Source of the DNA: a virus
Virus record (IMG/VR): IMGVR_UViG_3300025141_014356
Coordinates: 1-47,194 of that record
Direction: 5' to 3' (one strand)
Length of the DNA: 47,194 nt
Part shown: positions 14,878-23,046 of the stretch, in pieces
Position numbering within the stretch: the stretch's first letter is position 1
Layout: each line of letters starts with the position of its first letter
Notes under the pieces: generated by a model
The model's input: only the letters and a program-made list of their open reading frames with translations
Told to the model about the DNA's origin: nothing
Database searches by the model: none
Translations under genes and position numbers: made by a program

Positions 14878-15225
14878 CTAGCTGCCAGTACTGCCAAAAC
14901 CACCTAAACCTCGGTCGGTTTCTGAAAGTTCTTCAACTTCTTCTATATCACCATAAATAGTTTTTTCAATTTTAAGCTGGCCTATTCTGTCGCTTTTTTT
15001 GTACAACTTAGGGGCCAATTCTTGAAACAACGGGATGCTATGTAATTGCCCATCTACCAGAGTCTCTGGCCGTATATGTTTAAATCTAAATCTTATTGAC
15101 CCACGATAATCACAATTATGTAGGCATAAATTATTAGCAAAAAAATTATGATTTTTTTGCGTGGTGATATGATATATGTTTTGCCTATTATGTTTATTTA
15201 TTTTTTTTATTTTTACGAATTTCAT
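14878..15225 (-). CDS. dut: Split intein C-half fused to dUTPase C-terminal half
   Basis: A 115-residue protein. Residues 1-37 are a C-intein: MKFVKIKKINKHNRQNIYHI, then block F/G TTQKNHNFFANNLCLHN ending His-Asn before Cys38. Residues 38-115 are the C-extein, starting in the middle of dUTPase motif 3 (CDYRG), then motif 4 (SDRIGQL) and motif 5 (RGLGGFGSTG). The N-half is encoded at 15402-15941. Protein trans-splicing would join 84 and 78 residues into a normal 162-residue trimeric dUTPase, which converts dUTP to dUMP. ATG 15225 lies inside the VSR-like remnant frame. Confidence 0.85.
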   Translation of the reverse strand: MKFVKIKKINKHNRQNIYHITTQKNHNFFANNLCLHNCDYRGSIRFRFKHIRPETLVDGQLHSIPLFQELAPKLYKKSDRIGQLKIEKTIYGDIEEVEELSETDRGLGGFGSTGS

Positions 15226-15409
15226 TAATTAATTCCTGAAAGAGAATATCTCTATTTTTTTTATAATCTAATTCCCAAACCACTATGACATTATACCCAA
15301 TTTTCTTAATATTTTCAATTCTTTGTTTATCGTGATTCCAGATATCTTTAGCAGTTTTTTTTATTTGTGAATAGATATAGTGATATAGTATAATATTTTG
15401 ATTAAAATT
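15194..15409 (-). pseudogene. Remnant of a VSR-like (EDxHD) homing endonuclease between split-intein halves
   Basis: A 71-codon open frame without a start codon lies between the two intein halves and overlaps both. It reads YIYSQIKKTAKDIWNHDKQR, then IENIKKIGYNVIVVWELDY and KKNRDILFQELI. The K..DIW..D..R...I...GY.V..WE pattern is the C-terminal part of VSR-fold homing endonucleases such as I-Bth0305I. The N-terminal catalytic part is missing. Published fractured phage genes often carry this endonuclease class between split-intein halves, so this is read as a decayed homing gene. Confidence 0.7.
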
Positions 15410-15941
15410 TTAATATTTCTTCACCTTCTTTTATATCTTTTAACATTTTCCACCCATCTTTAGTGTATAATAACTTATTAGCAGGTATTTTTATATTATC
15501 ATTTTCTTCTGTTTCTATTTCATATAATTGGACATCTTCTTTAATCCACATGTCCGTTATGCTGTCTTCTTCTACTTGCCATTCTTCTTCGTTAAAAGAT
15601 AATATATTTGTTTTATCTATAGAAGAAAAGATATCTTCGATTAACTTATCTCCATCTGGTGTTTTTATAAAAGTTCCTTCAGGCACACAATCTATTAGTC
15701 CTTCGCCATTGCAAAGAACTAAATCATATTTACTTACACTAGACCGAGCAGATATTTTAAGATGATACCCAATTGGTAATTCAACGGCAATACCAGTATC
15801 ATATTCTATATATCTTCCATCTTCAGACCAGACTCCATCATCTATAGCTACAACATCATAACCTGAATCAGTTGGCTTTCCTTGGGTGGGTATCTGTGCA
15901 TCTGGGTGTGTTCTTTTTACTTTCATGCTAATTCTATTCAT
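15402..15941 (-). CDS. dut: dUTPase N-terminal half fused to split intein N-half
   Basis: A 179-residue protein. Residues 1-84 are dUTPase: motif 1 DSGYDV, motif 2 ARSSVS, and the first half of motif 3, NGEGLID. Cys85 starts the intein: block A CVPEGTFIKTPDG, and a block-B-like stretch NDNIKIPANKLLYTKDGW. The final residues KEGEEILKF end the N-intein at about 95 residues, the usual split position. The block B Thr-x-x-His is replaced by Ile-Pro-Ala-Asn, which is unusual. The partner is 14878-15225. Without splicing neither half has all five dUTPase motifs. Confidence 0.85.
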   Translation of the reverse strand: MNRISMKVKRTHPDAQIPTQGKPTDSGYDVVAIDDGVWSEDGRYIEYDTGIAVELPIGYHLKISARSSVSKYDLVLCNGEGLIDCVPEGTFIKTPDGDKLIEDIFSSIDKTNILSFNEEEWQVEEDSITDMWIKEDVQLYEIETEENDNIKIPANKLLYTKDGWKMLKDIKEGEEILKF

Positions 15942-15952
15942 TTCTTTTCTTT

Positions 15953-16573
15953 CTATGCTTCGTATAAGATTTCATACGTAACTAATTCTTTGGGGGGAAC
16001 ATACAGGTTAAATTTCCCATACTTTTCATTCCAATTCTTTTTCCACCAGATGTCACATTTTCCATCAGAGAAGACTTTTTCGTTTCGTTTATTTTTTATC
16101 CACTTTTTAGTGGTTAATTCATTAAATATTTCTGGTTTATCCCAGTTGTCTTTAGTCCTATTCCATTTTGCTATGAGTTTGGTACAGATTCTACAGAGTT
16201 CTTTACTCTCACATCTAGAAACAGATATTAATTTGTTATTCTTTGTGACTCCAACATAGTAATATTCGGACATATGGTTAAACAATGCTTTTATGTCTCT
16301 TCCTTTTTTTGTGTTTTCATGGCCCCATCCATAAAAAGGTTGTGCTATTACCACTGGGTAGTCTGGCCAGTTATATCTAATTTTAAACTGGATAGGGACA
16401 TTCTTTTTCTTAGGAAAGTCTACCCACAAATCTATCCCTGTTTTATCTTCTTCTAAGGTAACAGGTCTTACATCTTTAAAGTGTTTAATATTAGTAAGAA
16501 TTTCAATACATTCGTTCGTATTCTTATCAGACACATTCTTTCTATTTACAAATGACGTTTCGTTTACTGACAT
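15953..16573 (-). CDS. Hypothetical protein, possible PD-(D/E)XK-like fold
   Basis: A 206-residue protein with AAAGGAAA before ATG 16573. A central segment GIDLWVDFPKKKNVPIQFKI has D-x(12)-Q-x-K spacing reminiscent of PD-(D/E)XK enzymes that use Gln in place of Glu; two Cys (RCESKELCRICTK) lie near residue 130. The C-terminal part is Trp/Lys-rich (CDIWWKKNWNEKYGKF). It lies between dUTPase and NrdJ on the same strand, in a nucleotide-metabolism unit. A nuclease role is only a suggestion. Confidence 0.5.
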   Translation of the reverse strand: MSVNETSFVNRKNVSDKNTNECIEILTNIKHFKDVRPVTLEEDKTGIDLWVDFPKKKNVPIQFKIRYNWPDYPVVIAQPFYGWGHENTKKGRDIKALFNHMSEYYYVGVTKNNKLISVSRCESKELCRICTKLIAKWNRTKDNWDKPEIFNELTTKKWIKNKRNEKVFSDGKCDIWWKKNWNEKYGKFNLYVPPKELVTYEILYEA

Positions 16574-16585
16574 AATTTCCTTTCT

Positions 16586-19225
16586 TTATCCGCATTTGCT
16601 CCAACCACACGAGCAGCCAATGCAGCCTTCATTTCTCATTAAATCATTTCCACCACAATCCGGGCATTTTCCGTTTACTTTCGTTCCGTTCTTAATATAC
16701 TTCTTCAAAGCACGAGAAATTGCCTTTGAAAGACAACACAAATCGCCTTCTGATTTTTCTAACTGTTCTACGACATAAAGGATATCCGCTCCATGACGAA
16801 GAGATGTGGAGATGAGACGAGTAAAGATATCTTCTTCTTGCGTGGCATCTTTTGTTACATCATCAATCGTGAAACCATCTTCTTCAAATCGTAACGAATA
16901 AACGCCGCTTTTTATTTTCGAAATAGTCCCAACTACATTTTTCTTAGGAACAAATCCATTTTCCATTACAAACACTTCATATGGGTCTCCCCCCAACAAT
17001 CCAACCATGACTAGATAATCAAAAGTTCTCACCTTATCCAGCTTCTTAGTGACTTTAATGTGATGAATATCGCACTGAAGTACATGAGGTCTTATAGGTG
17101 CTTTTGTTTTAGAAATTTGTCCTCTATCAGCGGCATGAGGGCTAATTCCAAAATATTCTTCAAGCTGTGAGTGTTCTTTCTTAGTAAAGTTTTGGTCATG
17201 AATATTCAAGCCTTCTGATATCAGTTTAGTTGCAAGAGATTTAAAGGGGATATAAGAAATAATCCCGTACATCTTCTTATCTGGAAAGGCAGCGATACTT
17301 TTAACTTCTTTTTTATGAGCGGCAAGAATAAAATTATAAACATCACGCCATTTGGCATTTTCTGGCAACATATATGTCACAGAAATGGAAGAATCTATAT
17401 GTTTCATTACTCGACCCATCAAATCTAGCTTGTCCATTGGTTTGACATGAGTAGAGCGATGGAAATTGATTCCTAATTTTTCCAAATTATTATCTATGAA
17501 TTCGGCTACGGGTTTTCCACGTTTGCCATCCCATGTGTCTTTAATGGTATCGCTTGCGATGGGAATTTCTAAACCATGTTCTTTAAAAGCTTCTCGGACA
17601 ACAGCAGGAACGCAGAAATAGTAATCATAATGACCAGCAATACGTGTTCTTTTCCAGAAGTAAATACCAAAAGCAGGCTCAATTCCATAAGATAAAACTA
17701 AATTTTTGAACATAAGAGACAACGTGCCTGTTGGTGCAATACTAGAGCAATTGCAATTTCGCATGGTTTTAAACTCTAAACCAAGCTTCATCATTCTTTT
17801 CACAAATGGAGAAGCTTCAAATTTTTCTCGATTGAATAATTCGAAGCTCCCTTTTTCTTTGCCTAATTCTATTGAAGATTTATAAAGATGATAATTATAT
17901 CTCTTTGTGAATTCCGCAATAGCCTTATTGCCTTCAGGTGTTCCGTATTCAAGACCTTGTTTGAACAACCACCCTGCAATGTTGGTGTATCCAGCACCAA
18001 CACGTCTTAATTTTTCTATAGACATTTTTTGGAATGGTGTGGCGTAAGTTCCAGATACAATTTCCATAGTGTTAACATTATCAAGAAATCTAACTAGAGA
18101 TTCTCCTACTGTTTGAAGTTGTAGCTCATATTCTTTTGGATTAATGGAAAATGTTCCCACATTAGCCGATGATAACACACAAAGTGCATCTCTTGAAAGA
18201 TACTGTTCTGAACAGGCATTTGTAGAAATGATTCTGCTGTCATATTCGTCCTTGGGGTCATAAACATAGTCTGAATTAGAATATTTTCTAGCTATGTCTA
18301 TATTTTGTATTCCCGGCTCGGCACACTTGGACATATGTTTCGCTATAAGTTCAAGGAGATATCTGGCCTGAACTGTCTTGATAATCTTTTCTTCTTTTCG
18401 ATTCTTACGAGCGAGATGATAATACTTTTTCTTTTTTTTATCATATAAAGAATCTTTATCTGTGCTGTGGACATCCAAATAAATTTTTTGTCCCTTTCTC
18501 ACTTCTGGAATCGTAAATGTGAGTTGCCACTCTTTATCTTTATCTACCGCTTTGTAAAATGCCTCTGTGCAATGTACAGATATATTTGCATTTTGCATCT
18601 CTGTATTGCCATCCTTCATCTTAATAAACTCTTCAACATCAGGATGGTCACAAGAAAGAGAAAAGAGCATGGCTGGGACACGACCAAATTGACCAACATA
18701 ATAACCAATTGAATCTATGAATTTCATCCAATGGGTAGCACCAGAACTGGTACTTGCAGAATTTTTAACACTTGTTCCTACAGGGCGTAGTCGAGAAAAA
18801 TCAACACCTATTCCCTGACGAAATGCTGCGGCTTTAGCAACGGTATAAGCTGTATTCTTTACAATACTTTCTAAATTATCCCATTCTTCGTCATCTCTTC
18901 CGCTACCCAAAGAGATGGTGGTGCAATTGCATAAAGAAACATTTTTCCCCGATGCTGCACCTTGCATGATGCTTCCTGCTGGGTGCCACCAATCTTTATA
19001 AATTTCATCAAACCAGCGATTAGACCAGTATTTTTTAAGTTCTGTTGTTTCTTCGGCAGAGGCAACAAAATCACATACTCTCTTTATTGCTTGAACGTAG
19101 GTTTCTCCTTCAAATAAGATATATTTGCTATTGAATGCATCTATGGCAAATTGATTATCTTTGAAATATTCTTCGGTGGTTTGGTCTTTGACAGACTCAT
19201 AAGTTACAACATTCTTCTCTTCCAT
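16586..19225 (-). CDS. nrdJ: Class II (adenosylcobalamin-dependent) ribonucleotide reductase
   Basis: An 879-residue single-chain reductase that makes deoxyribonucleotides using B12. Key features are SLCNCTTISLG near residue 97 (first redox Cys), the catalytic NACSEQ motif near residue 338, PTGTLSLM near residue 500, and a C-terminal zinc ribbon (CPDCGG...CIGCSCGWSKCG) typical of NrdJ. No separate NrdB radical subunit or NrdD activase is nearby, consistent with class II. A -10-like TATAAT lies upstream at 19299. It sits with dUTPase and gp46/gp47 in the replication block. Confidence 0.9.
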   Translation of the reverse strand: MEEKNVVTYESVKDQTTEEYFKDNQFAIDAFNSKYILFEGETYVQAIKRVCDFVASAEETTELKKYWSNRWFDEIYKDWWHPAGSIMQGAASGKNVSLCNCTTISLGSGRDDEEWDNLESIVKNTAYTVAKAAAFRQGIGVDFSRLRPVGTSVKNSASTSSGATHWMKFIDSIGYYVGQFGRVPAMLFSLSCDHPDVEEFIKMKDGNTEMQNANISVHCTEAFYKAVDKDKEWQLTFTIPEVRKGQKIYLDVHSTDKDSLYDKKKKKYYHLARKNRKEEKIIKTVQARYLLELIAKHMSKCAEPGIQNIDIARKYSNSDYVYDPKDEYDSRIISTNACSEQYLSRDALCVLSSANVGTFSINPKEYELQLQTVGESLVRFLDNVNTMEIVSGTYATPFQKMSIEKLRRVGAGYTNIAGWLFKQGLEYGTPEGNKAIAEFTKRYNYHLYKSSIELGKEKGSFELFNREKFEASPFVKRMMKLGLEFKTMRNCNCSSIAPTGTLSLMFKNLVLSYGIEPAFGIYFWKRTRIAGHYDYYFCVPAVVREAFKEHGLEIPIASDTIKDTWDGKRGKPVAEFIDNNLEKLGINFHRSTHVKPMDKLDLMGRVMKHIDSSISVTYMLPENAKWRDVYNFILAAHKKEVKSIAAFPDKKMYGIISYIPFKSLATKLISEGLNIHDQNFTKKEHSQLEEYFGISPHAADRGQISKTKAPIRPHVLQCDIHHIKVTKKLDKVRTFDYLVMVGLLGGDPYEVFVMENGFVPKKNVVGTISKIKSGVYSLRFEEDGFTIDDVTKDATQEEDIFTRLISTSLRHGADILYVVEQLEKSEGDLCCLSKAISRALKKYIKNGTKVNGKCPDCGGNDLMRNEGCIGCSCGWSKCG

Positions 19226-19298
19226 CAGGTCTTCTTTCTTTTCTACGCTCAGGTTAATGAACTGCCGTGCAAACTTTCAAATCATTTTATCTAACGAT

Positions 19299-19327
19299 AT
19301 TATATCAAAAAAATTTATATAAATAAA
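19299..19327 (-). promoter_or_regulatory. Sigma-70-like promoter upstream of nrdJ
   Basis: On the minus strand TTTATT (19327-19322) and TATAAT (19304-19299) are 17 bases apart, about 75 bases before the nrdJ start. The -10 is perfect and the -35 is weak. This suggests early or middle expression by host polymerase. Confidence 0.4.
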
Positions 19328-19341
19328 CTATTAATTTTTAA

Positions 19342-21321
19342 TTATTTGAAAGTTGTAAATTCGTTTTTTCTTTCCAAATTAATAGAATCACAATCGCCTA
19401 ATGATTCTAATAAATCACGGTCATGAGTAGTGACAAACACCTTTTTATTCTTAGATAACTGCATAATCATGTTGTATACATTCTCTACACCTAACGGGTC
19501 TATGTTAGTTGTAACTTCATCTAAAAACAAAATAGAAGACGATGCCCCAGAATCTATTGTCATTATGTGAGCAAATGCTTGGGATACAGCAAGATTAAGT
19601 CGTCTTCGTTCGCCGCCCGACAGGTTATGATAATCAAACGATTCGCTTTCAGTAGGAACTCTACTAATTGTTTCATCAAATTCATTATTGAATTCTAATT
19701 TTATTTTTCCGTCAATGAGGAATTGAAGCCAATAAGAAATTCGGGAATTTAATGCTGGAATTATTCCATCAATAATAAACTTTCGTATTCCGTTGTCCCC
19801 GAAAGCTTTAACCCAAAATTCATAATAAGGTAAATTTTGTTCAGATTTCTCTAATTCAGTCTTCTTATCTTTACATTCAATTTCCTTCTCCTCTTTTTCT
19901 TTAACAGATAATAAGCTTATCTCTGTATATGGGGAGGTTTCTTCCTTTTTAGCCAGTGCTTGTTTTTTGAGACTTTCGATATCGTTATTAAGAATCTTAT
20001 CATCAGAATCGGCATCGGGTTTGTTAATCTTAGACAACCGAGACATATTAAAAGTGACGCTCGTAATTCTCTTAGAATTGTTTAAAGATTTATTTGAGGC
20101 TAATTCAACAGCTTCGTATAACTTTTTTATTTTTGAATTTATCGGGACAAGAAGAGCTAATTTTTCTTCGGCTATCAATTTTTGAGCTTCTAATTTTGCT
20201 TCTTCATCATTAATATTGTTTTTAGATTCTATTATGACATGTTCATAGTTTTCTTTTTTAACAATTCCAAGGCACGTTGGGCATTTTTTGCCTTCTTTAT
20301 TTTCATAATCAGATATTGTTTTTTTATTCTTACTAATTGTAGCTGAGAGGTTTGTTATATTGGCTTGTGCTGTCTTTAAGACAGAATCCAATTCAGCTTT
20401 CTTAACAACCTCTTCATCTAGTTGTTTGTTAATCTTTTCTTTTATTTTGTTTATTTGTTCAATCTCAGATTGGAGTTGAGACATTTTTTCTTTTAATTCT
20501 TTTAGTTCTTCCTGTGCTTCATTGTACTTAATAAGAGCCGCTCCAGAATTACTATTCCTGAGAGATATAGTTTTAGTTTTAATAATATTGACTAATTCAG
20601 AAAGCTCTTCTTCTTTGTTGTTTTTCCACTCTTCTTCTTGTTGTTTTATTTTATTGATTCTAATTTCACATGAATTTAATTGGGCAAGAATATTAGAATA
20701 TTGTTCAGAAATTAGATTTATTTTTTCTTTGTATTTGTTTTTTATCTTTTTAGCTTTTTCTGAATATTCTCGGTAAGAACCTAGAGATAACAAATTATCA
20801 ATAATTTGTCTTTTTGTTGGAGTATCACACTCAAGAAAACATCCGCTGTTGTTGTCTCTGAATATTACAGTGTTGACAAACGTTTCATATGAAAGGCCAA
20901 TAATATCTTGAATCGCCTTCTGTGTCTCTGTCATACTCCCACGAGTCTTTTCGTTATTTTCATCCCATATATGGTCTTCGCTTTCCCATAATTTAAGCTT
21001 GTTGGGTTTTCTGCTCCGAACTATTCGGTAGTTGTTCCATATAATTTCTACTTCTAGATTCTTACATACTTTAAGATTGATTATCTTATCATTTGTAAGT
21101 TTTTTAATAGTTTTACCATACAAAGCATAAACAAGTATTTCAGGAATACTTGATTTTCCAACTCCATTTGAAGATGCATTTCCCTCATCATCTAAAATAT
21201 CTTTATTTTTGCCACGAACAAGAATTATGTTACCGTATGATGTTAAATCAATCTCGATTCCCTCTGGGCCAAAACACAGGAAATTCTTTGCACGAACATA
21301 TCGAAAATCTAAGTTCTTCAT
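19342..21321 (-). CDS. 46: Recombination endonuclease subunit, T4 gp46 / SbcC / Rad50-like
   Basis: A 659-residue SMC-type ATPase. Walker A is SSNGVGKSS near residue 53, the zinc hook CPTC near residue 345 lies at the tip of a long Glu/Lys-rich coiled coil, the ABC signature LSGGERRR is near residue 562 and Walker B ILFLDEVTT near residue 598. It is about 100 residues longer than T4 gp46. With gp47 it forms the nuclease that resects ends for recombination-dependent replication. Its ATG shares one base with the gp47 stop codon, so the two are translationally coupled. Confidence 0.9.
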   Translation of the reverse strand: MKNLDFRYVRAKNFLCFGPEGIEIDLTSYGNIILVRGKNKDILDDEGNASSNGVGKSSIPEILVYALYGKTIKKLTNDKIINLKVCKNLEVEIIWNNYRIVRSRKPNKLKLWESEDHIWDENNEKTRGSMTETQKAIQDIIGLSYETFVNTVIFRDNNSGCFLECDTPTKRQIIDNLLSLGSYREYSEKAKKIKNKYKEKINLISEQYSNILAQLNSCEIRINKIKQQEEEWKNNKEEELSELVNIIKTKTISLRNSNSGAALIKYNEAQEELKELKEKMSQLQSEIEQINKIKEKINKQLDEEVVKKAELDSVLKTAQANITNLSATISKNKKTISDYENKEGKKCPTCLGIVKKENYEHVIIESKNNINDEEAKLEAQKLIAEEKLALLVPINSKIKKLYEAVELASNKSLNNSKRITSVTFNMSRLSKINKPDADSDDKILNNDIESLKKQALAKKEETSPYTEISLLSVKEKEEKEIECKDKKTELEKSEQNLPYYEFWVKAFGDNGIRKFIIDGIIPALNSRISYWLQFLIDGKIKLEFNNEFDETISRVPTESESFDYHNLSGGERRRLNLAVSQAFAHIMTIDSGASSSILFLDEVTTNIDPLGVENVYNMIMQLSKNKKVFVTTHDRDLLESLGDCDSINLERKNEFTTFK

Positions 21322-22385
21322 TAAAGTTCCTTATTTTTTATATTACGTCCTATTGTTAGCAATTTCTCTTTATTAAGACCATCAAGAGAATCTGCCTCAT
21401 TTTTAATTTCAATATACTTTTCTAACATCTCTGATTCTTTGAAGAGAATAGCCTTAGCATTATCCACAAGGTCTTCCTCTTCTTCCTTTTCAACCTGTTT
21501 GAATTCAAGAGTCCCCACCTTGTTATTGTTTAATATTTCATTTCTTAATTCTACGATATCGGAAGACGCTAAATCTTCCATGATAATTTGAATAAAATTA
21601 TCATTTAAGTCGTATTTGTCTATATCTTTCTGAGGTACGATAAAGTGTTGGGGACTAAAATTATTTCTTACATATTCTTTTTCTTGTGTTTCTAAGTCGT
21701 ATACAAGTATCTCTTTATGAGTAAAAGCTTCTCCAAAACTCAATTGAAGTGGTGAGCCAATATATTCAATATTTGGCTTGATGATTTGTTTGGCATGATA
21801 ATGCCCAAGAAATACTTGATCCCAATCTTTGAAAATCTCCGGGGACATTTTGCTCATGTATCCATCGTGTTCTACAGATACATTAGAATGAACGCCGCCC
21901 ATAACATTAAGTAATGCTCCATCTATAGCACAATGACCACATAATATTTTATGCTTAGAATCATTATGGATATCAACAATGTCCTCTGCGGGGTCAGATG
22001 TGTATGGGAGAAAACTAATTGGATATTCGCCCACTTGTAAAGTACAAGGACGGTTGATAACAGTGGCATTAGGGAGACTTCGAAGAGGATATACGCTACT
22101 TACATCCCATTTGTTTAGATGCCATATATCATGATTTCCCAATAAAAAATAAACATTTACTGACCCATCCATATACTTTTCAAATATTTCGAAAGATTTT
22201 TGATAAGTGTATACGTCTATTTTTTGTTTTTCATGAAATAAATCCCCGAGAAGCAAAATATGTTTAATTTGCTTTTCTTTTGCCGTTTCAAATATCCAAG
22301 ATAAAACATCTAAACAATTTTGAAGACGACTATAACTCTTTTTATGGGGATACAGATGTAAATCAGAAGATAACAATACTTTCAT
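21321..22385 (-). CDS. 47: Recombination endonuclease subunit, T4 gp47 / SbcD / Mre11-like
   Basis: A 354-residue metallophosphoesterase with all phosphodiesterase motifs in order: SSDLHLY, LLGDLFHEK, LLGNHDIWH, CGHCAIDG and FLGHYHAKQ. Length is close to T4 gp47 (339). The C-terminal acidic, helical segment (KQVEKEEEEDLVDNAKA) is in the position that contacts the partner ATPase. It is encoded immediately upstream of gp46. The only GATC I find in the first 27.6 kb lies in this gene (21818-21821). Confidence 0.9.
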   Translation of the reverse strand: MKVLLSSDLHLYPHKKSYSRLQNCLDVLSWIFETAKEKQIKHILLLGDLFHEKQKIDVYTYQKSFEIFEKYMDGSVNVYFLLGNHDIWHLNKWDVSSVYPLRSLPNATVINRPCTLQVGEYPISFLPYTSDPAEDIVDIHNDSKHKILCGHCAIDGALLNVMGGVHSNVSVEHDGYMSKMSPEIFKDWDQVFLGHYHAKQIIKPNIEYIGSPLQLSFGEAFTHKEILVYDLETQEKEYVRNNFSPQHFIVPQKDIDKYDLNDNFIQIIMEDLASSDIVELRNEILNNNKVGTLEFKQVEKEEEEDLVDNAKAILFKESEMLEKYIEIKNEADSLDGLNKEKLLTIGRNIKNKEL

Positions 22386-22424
22386 AACAACCTCTATTGA
22401 GCCGATGGCTCAATAGAACCACGG

Positions 22425-22904
22425 CTACATCATTGGTGGTGGGGCCGCAGGAGGGGGGGCCATTCCCGGTTGTTGTGGGGGTGGTTGTTGAGGTTGTTGA
22501 GGTGGGGGTGGTGGTTGTTGTTGTGGGGGTGGTTGTTGTTGTTGCGTAGAATCTACCATATCTGGCTTATCTTCGCCAGCATTTTCTTCAGGATTTACAG
22601 GTTTTCCTGAAAGTATTTTTTCTATTACGTCCCAAACACTAGAAGCTTTGAATTCTGTTGCGGGTTCTGGTTGTCCCGGTTGAGGCTGACCGCCCATTGG
22701 GTCCATACCACCACCCATCGGGTCCATACCACCACCCATCGGGGGAGCACCGCCGCCACCCATTGGAGGAGCACCACCACCCATTGGAGGAGCACCACCC
22801 ATTGGAGGAGCACCACCCATCGGGTCCATACCACCACCCATTGGAGGTCCACCGGGAGGTGCTTGCGGGTCTTCTTCTAAAATAAAATCTTCGAAAGTTC
22901 TCAT
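22425..22904 (-). CDS. Candidate internal head protein with capsid-targeting peptide, G/P/M- and Q/P-rich
   Basis: A 159-residue protein starting MRTFEDFILEED, close to T4 MKTYQEFIAE and with an I-L-E cleavage site. Residues 14-75 are PPMGGG and MDPMGG repeats, residues 84-115 a short folded segment (FKASSVWDVIEKILSGKPVN), and the rest is polyPro/polyGln. It is the third protein here with this plan. Low-complexity flanks around a tiny core suggest a packed, disordered, DNA- or scaffold-associated protein. There is no Shine-Dalgarno; a late box is five bases upstream of the ATG. Confidence 0.6.
   Translation of the reverse strand: MRTFEDFILEEDPQAPPGGPPMGGGMDPMGGAPPMGGAPPMGGGAPPMGGGGAPPMGGGMDPMGGGMDPMGGQPQPGQPEPATEFKASSVWDVIEKILSGKPVNPEENAGEDKPDMVDSTQQQQPPPQQQPPPPPQQPQQPPPQQPGMAPPPAAPPPMM
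22681..22852 (-). repeat. Imperfect short tandem repeats coding PPMGGG / MDPMGG
   Basis: Repeated units of 18-27 bases built from CCACCCATTGGAGGAGCACC and CCACCCATCGGGTCCATA variants on the plus strand. Units are multiples of three. There are no spacers of unique sequence, so this is coding low complexity and not a CRISPR array. Confidence 0.8.
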
Positions 22905-22909
22905 TACAA

Positions 22910-22917
22910 TATATATA
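22910..22917 (-). promoter_or_regulatory. Late-promoter-like box five bases before an internal head gene
   Basis: On the minus strand TATATATA (seven of eight matches to TATAAATA), then TTGTA, then ATG 22904. It shares the very short spacing of the other capsid-targeted genes. Confidence 0.4.
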
Positions 22918-22952
22918 GTGATTACAACTCACAAAGAAAAACAACTTTTTTC

Positions 22953-22980
22953 TTGTTTTTATTATTAAAAGCTCTATATT
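22953..22980 (+). promoter_or_regulatory. Sigma-70-like promoter for the VWA-partner operon
   Basis: TTGTTT (22953-22958) and TATATT (22975-22980) are 16 bases apart. The leader that follows holds two small hairpins, GGTAG/CTACC and GCAGC/GCTGC, before the strong GAAGGAG ribosome binding site of the gene at 23047. Confidence 0.4.
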
Positions 22981-23046
22981 ACTTATAGTTGGTAGATACG
23001 CTACCGAAGATTGCAGCAACAGGCTGCGTAGAAGAAGGAGCTTAAG

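Noticed and set aside
15953-16573. Calling this gene a restriction-type nuclease
   Set aside because: Only one weak D...QxK spacing supports it; the rest of the fold cannot be judged, so it is left hypothetical.
22681-22852. Regular short repeats that could look like a CRISPR array
   Set aside because: Units are contiguous without unique spacers and encode PPMGGG repeats in frame with a protein that has a capsid-targeting start.
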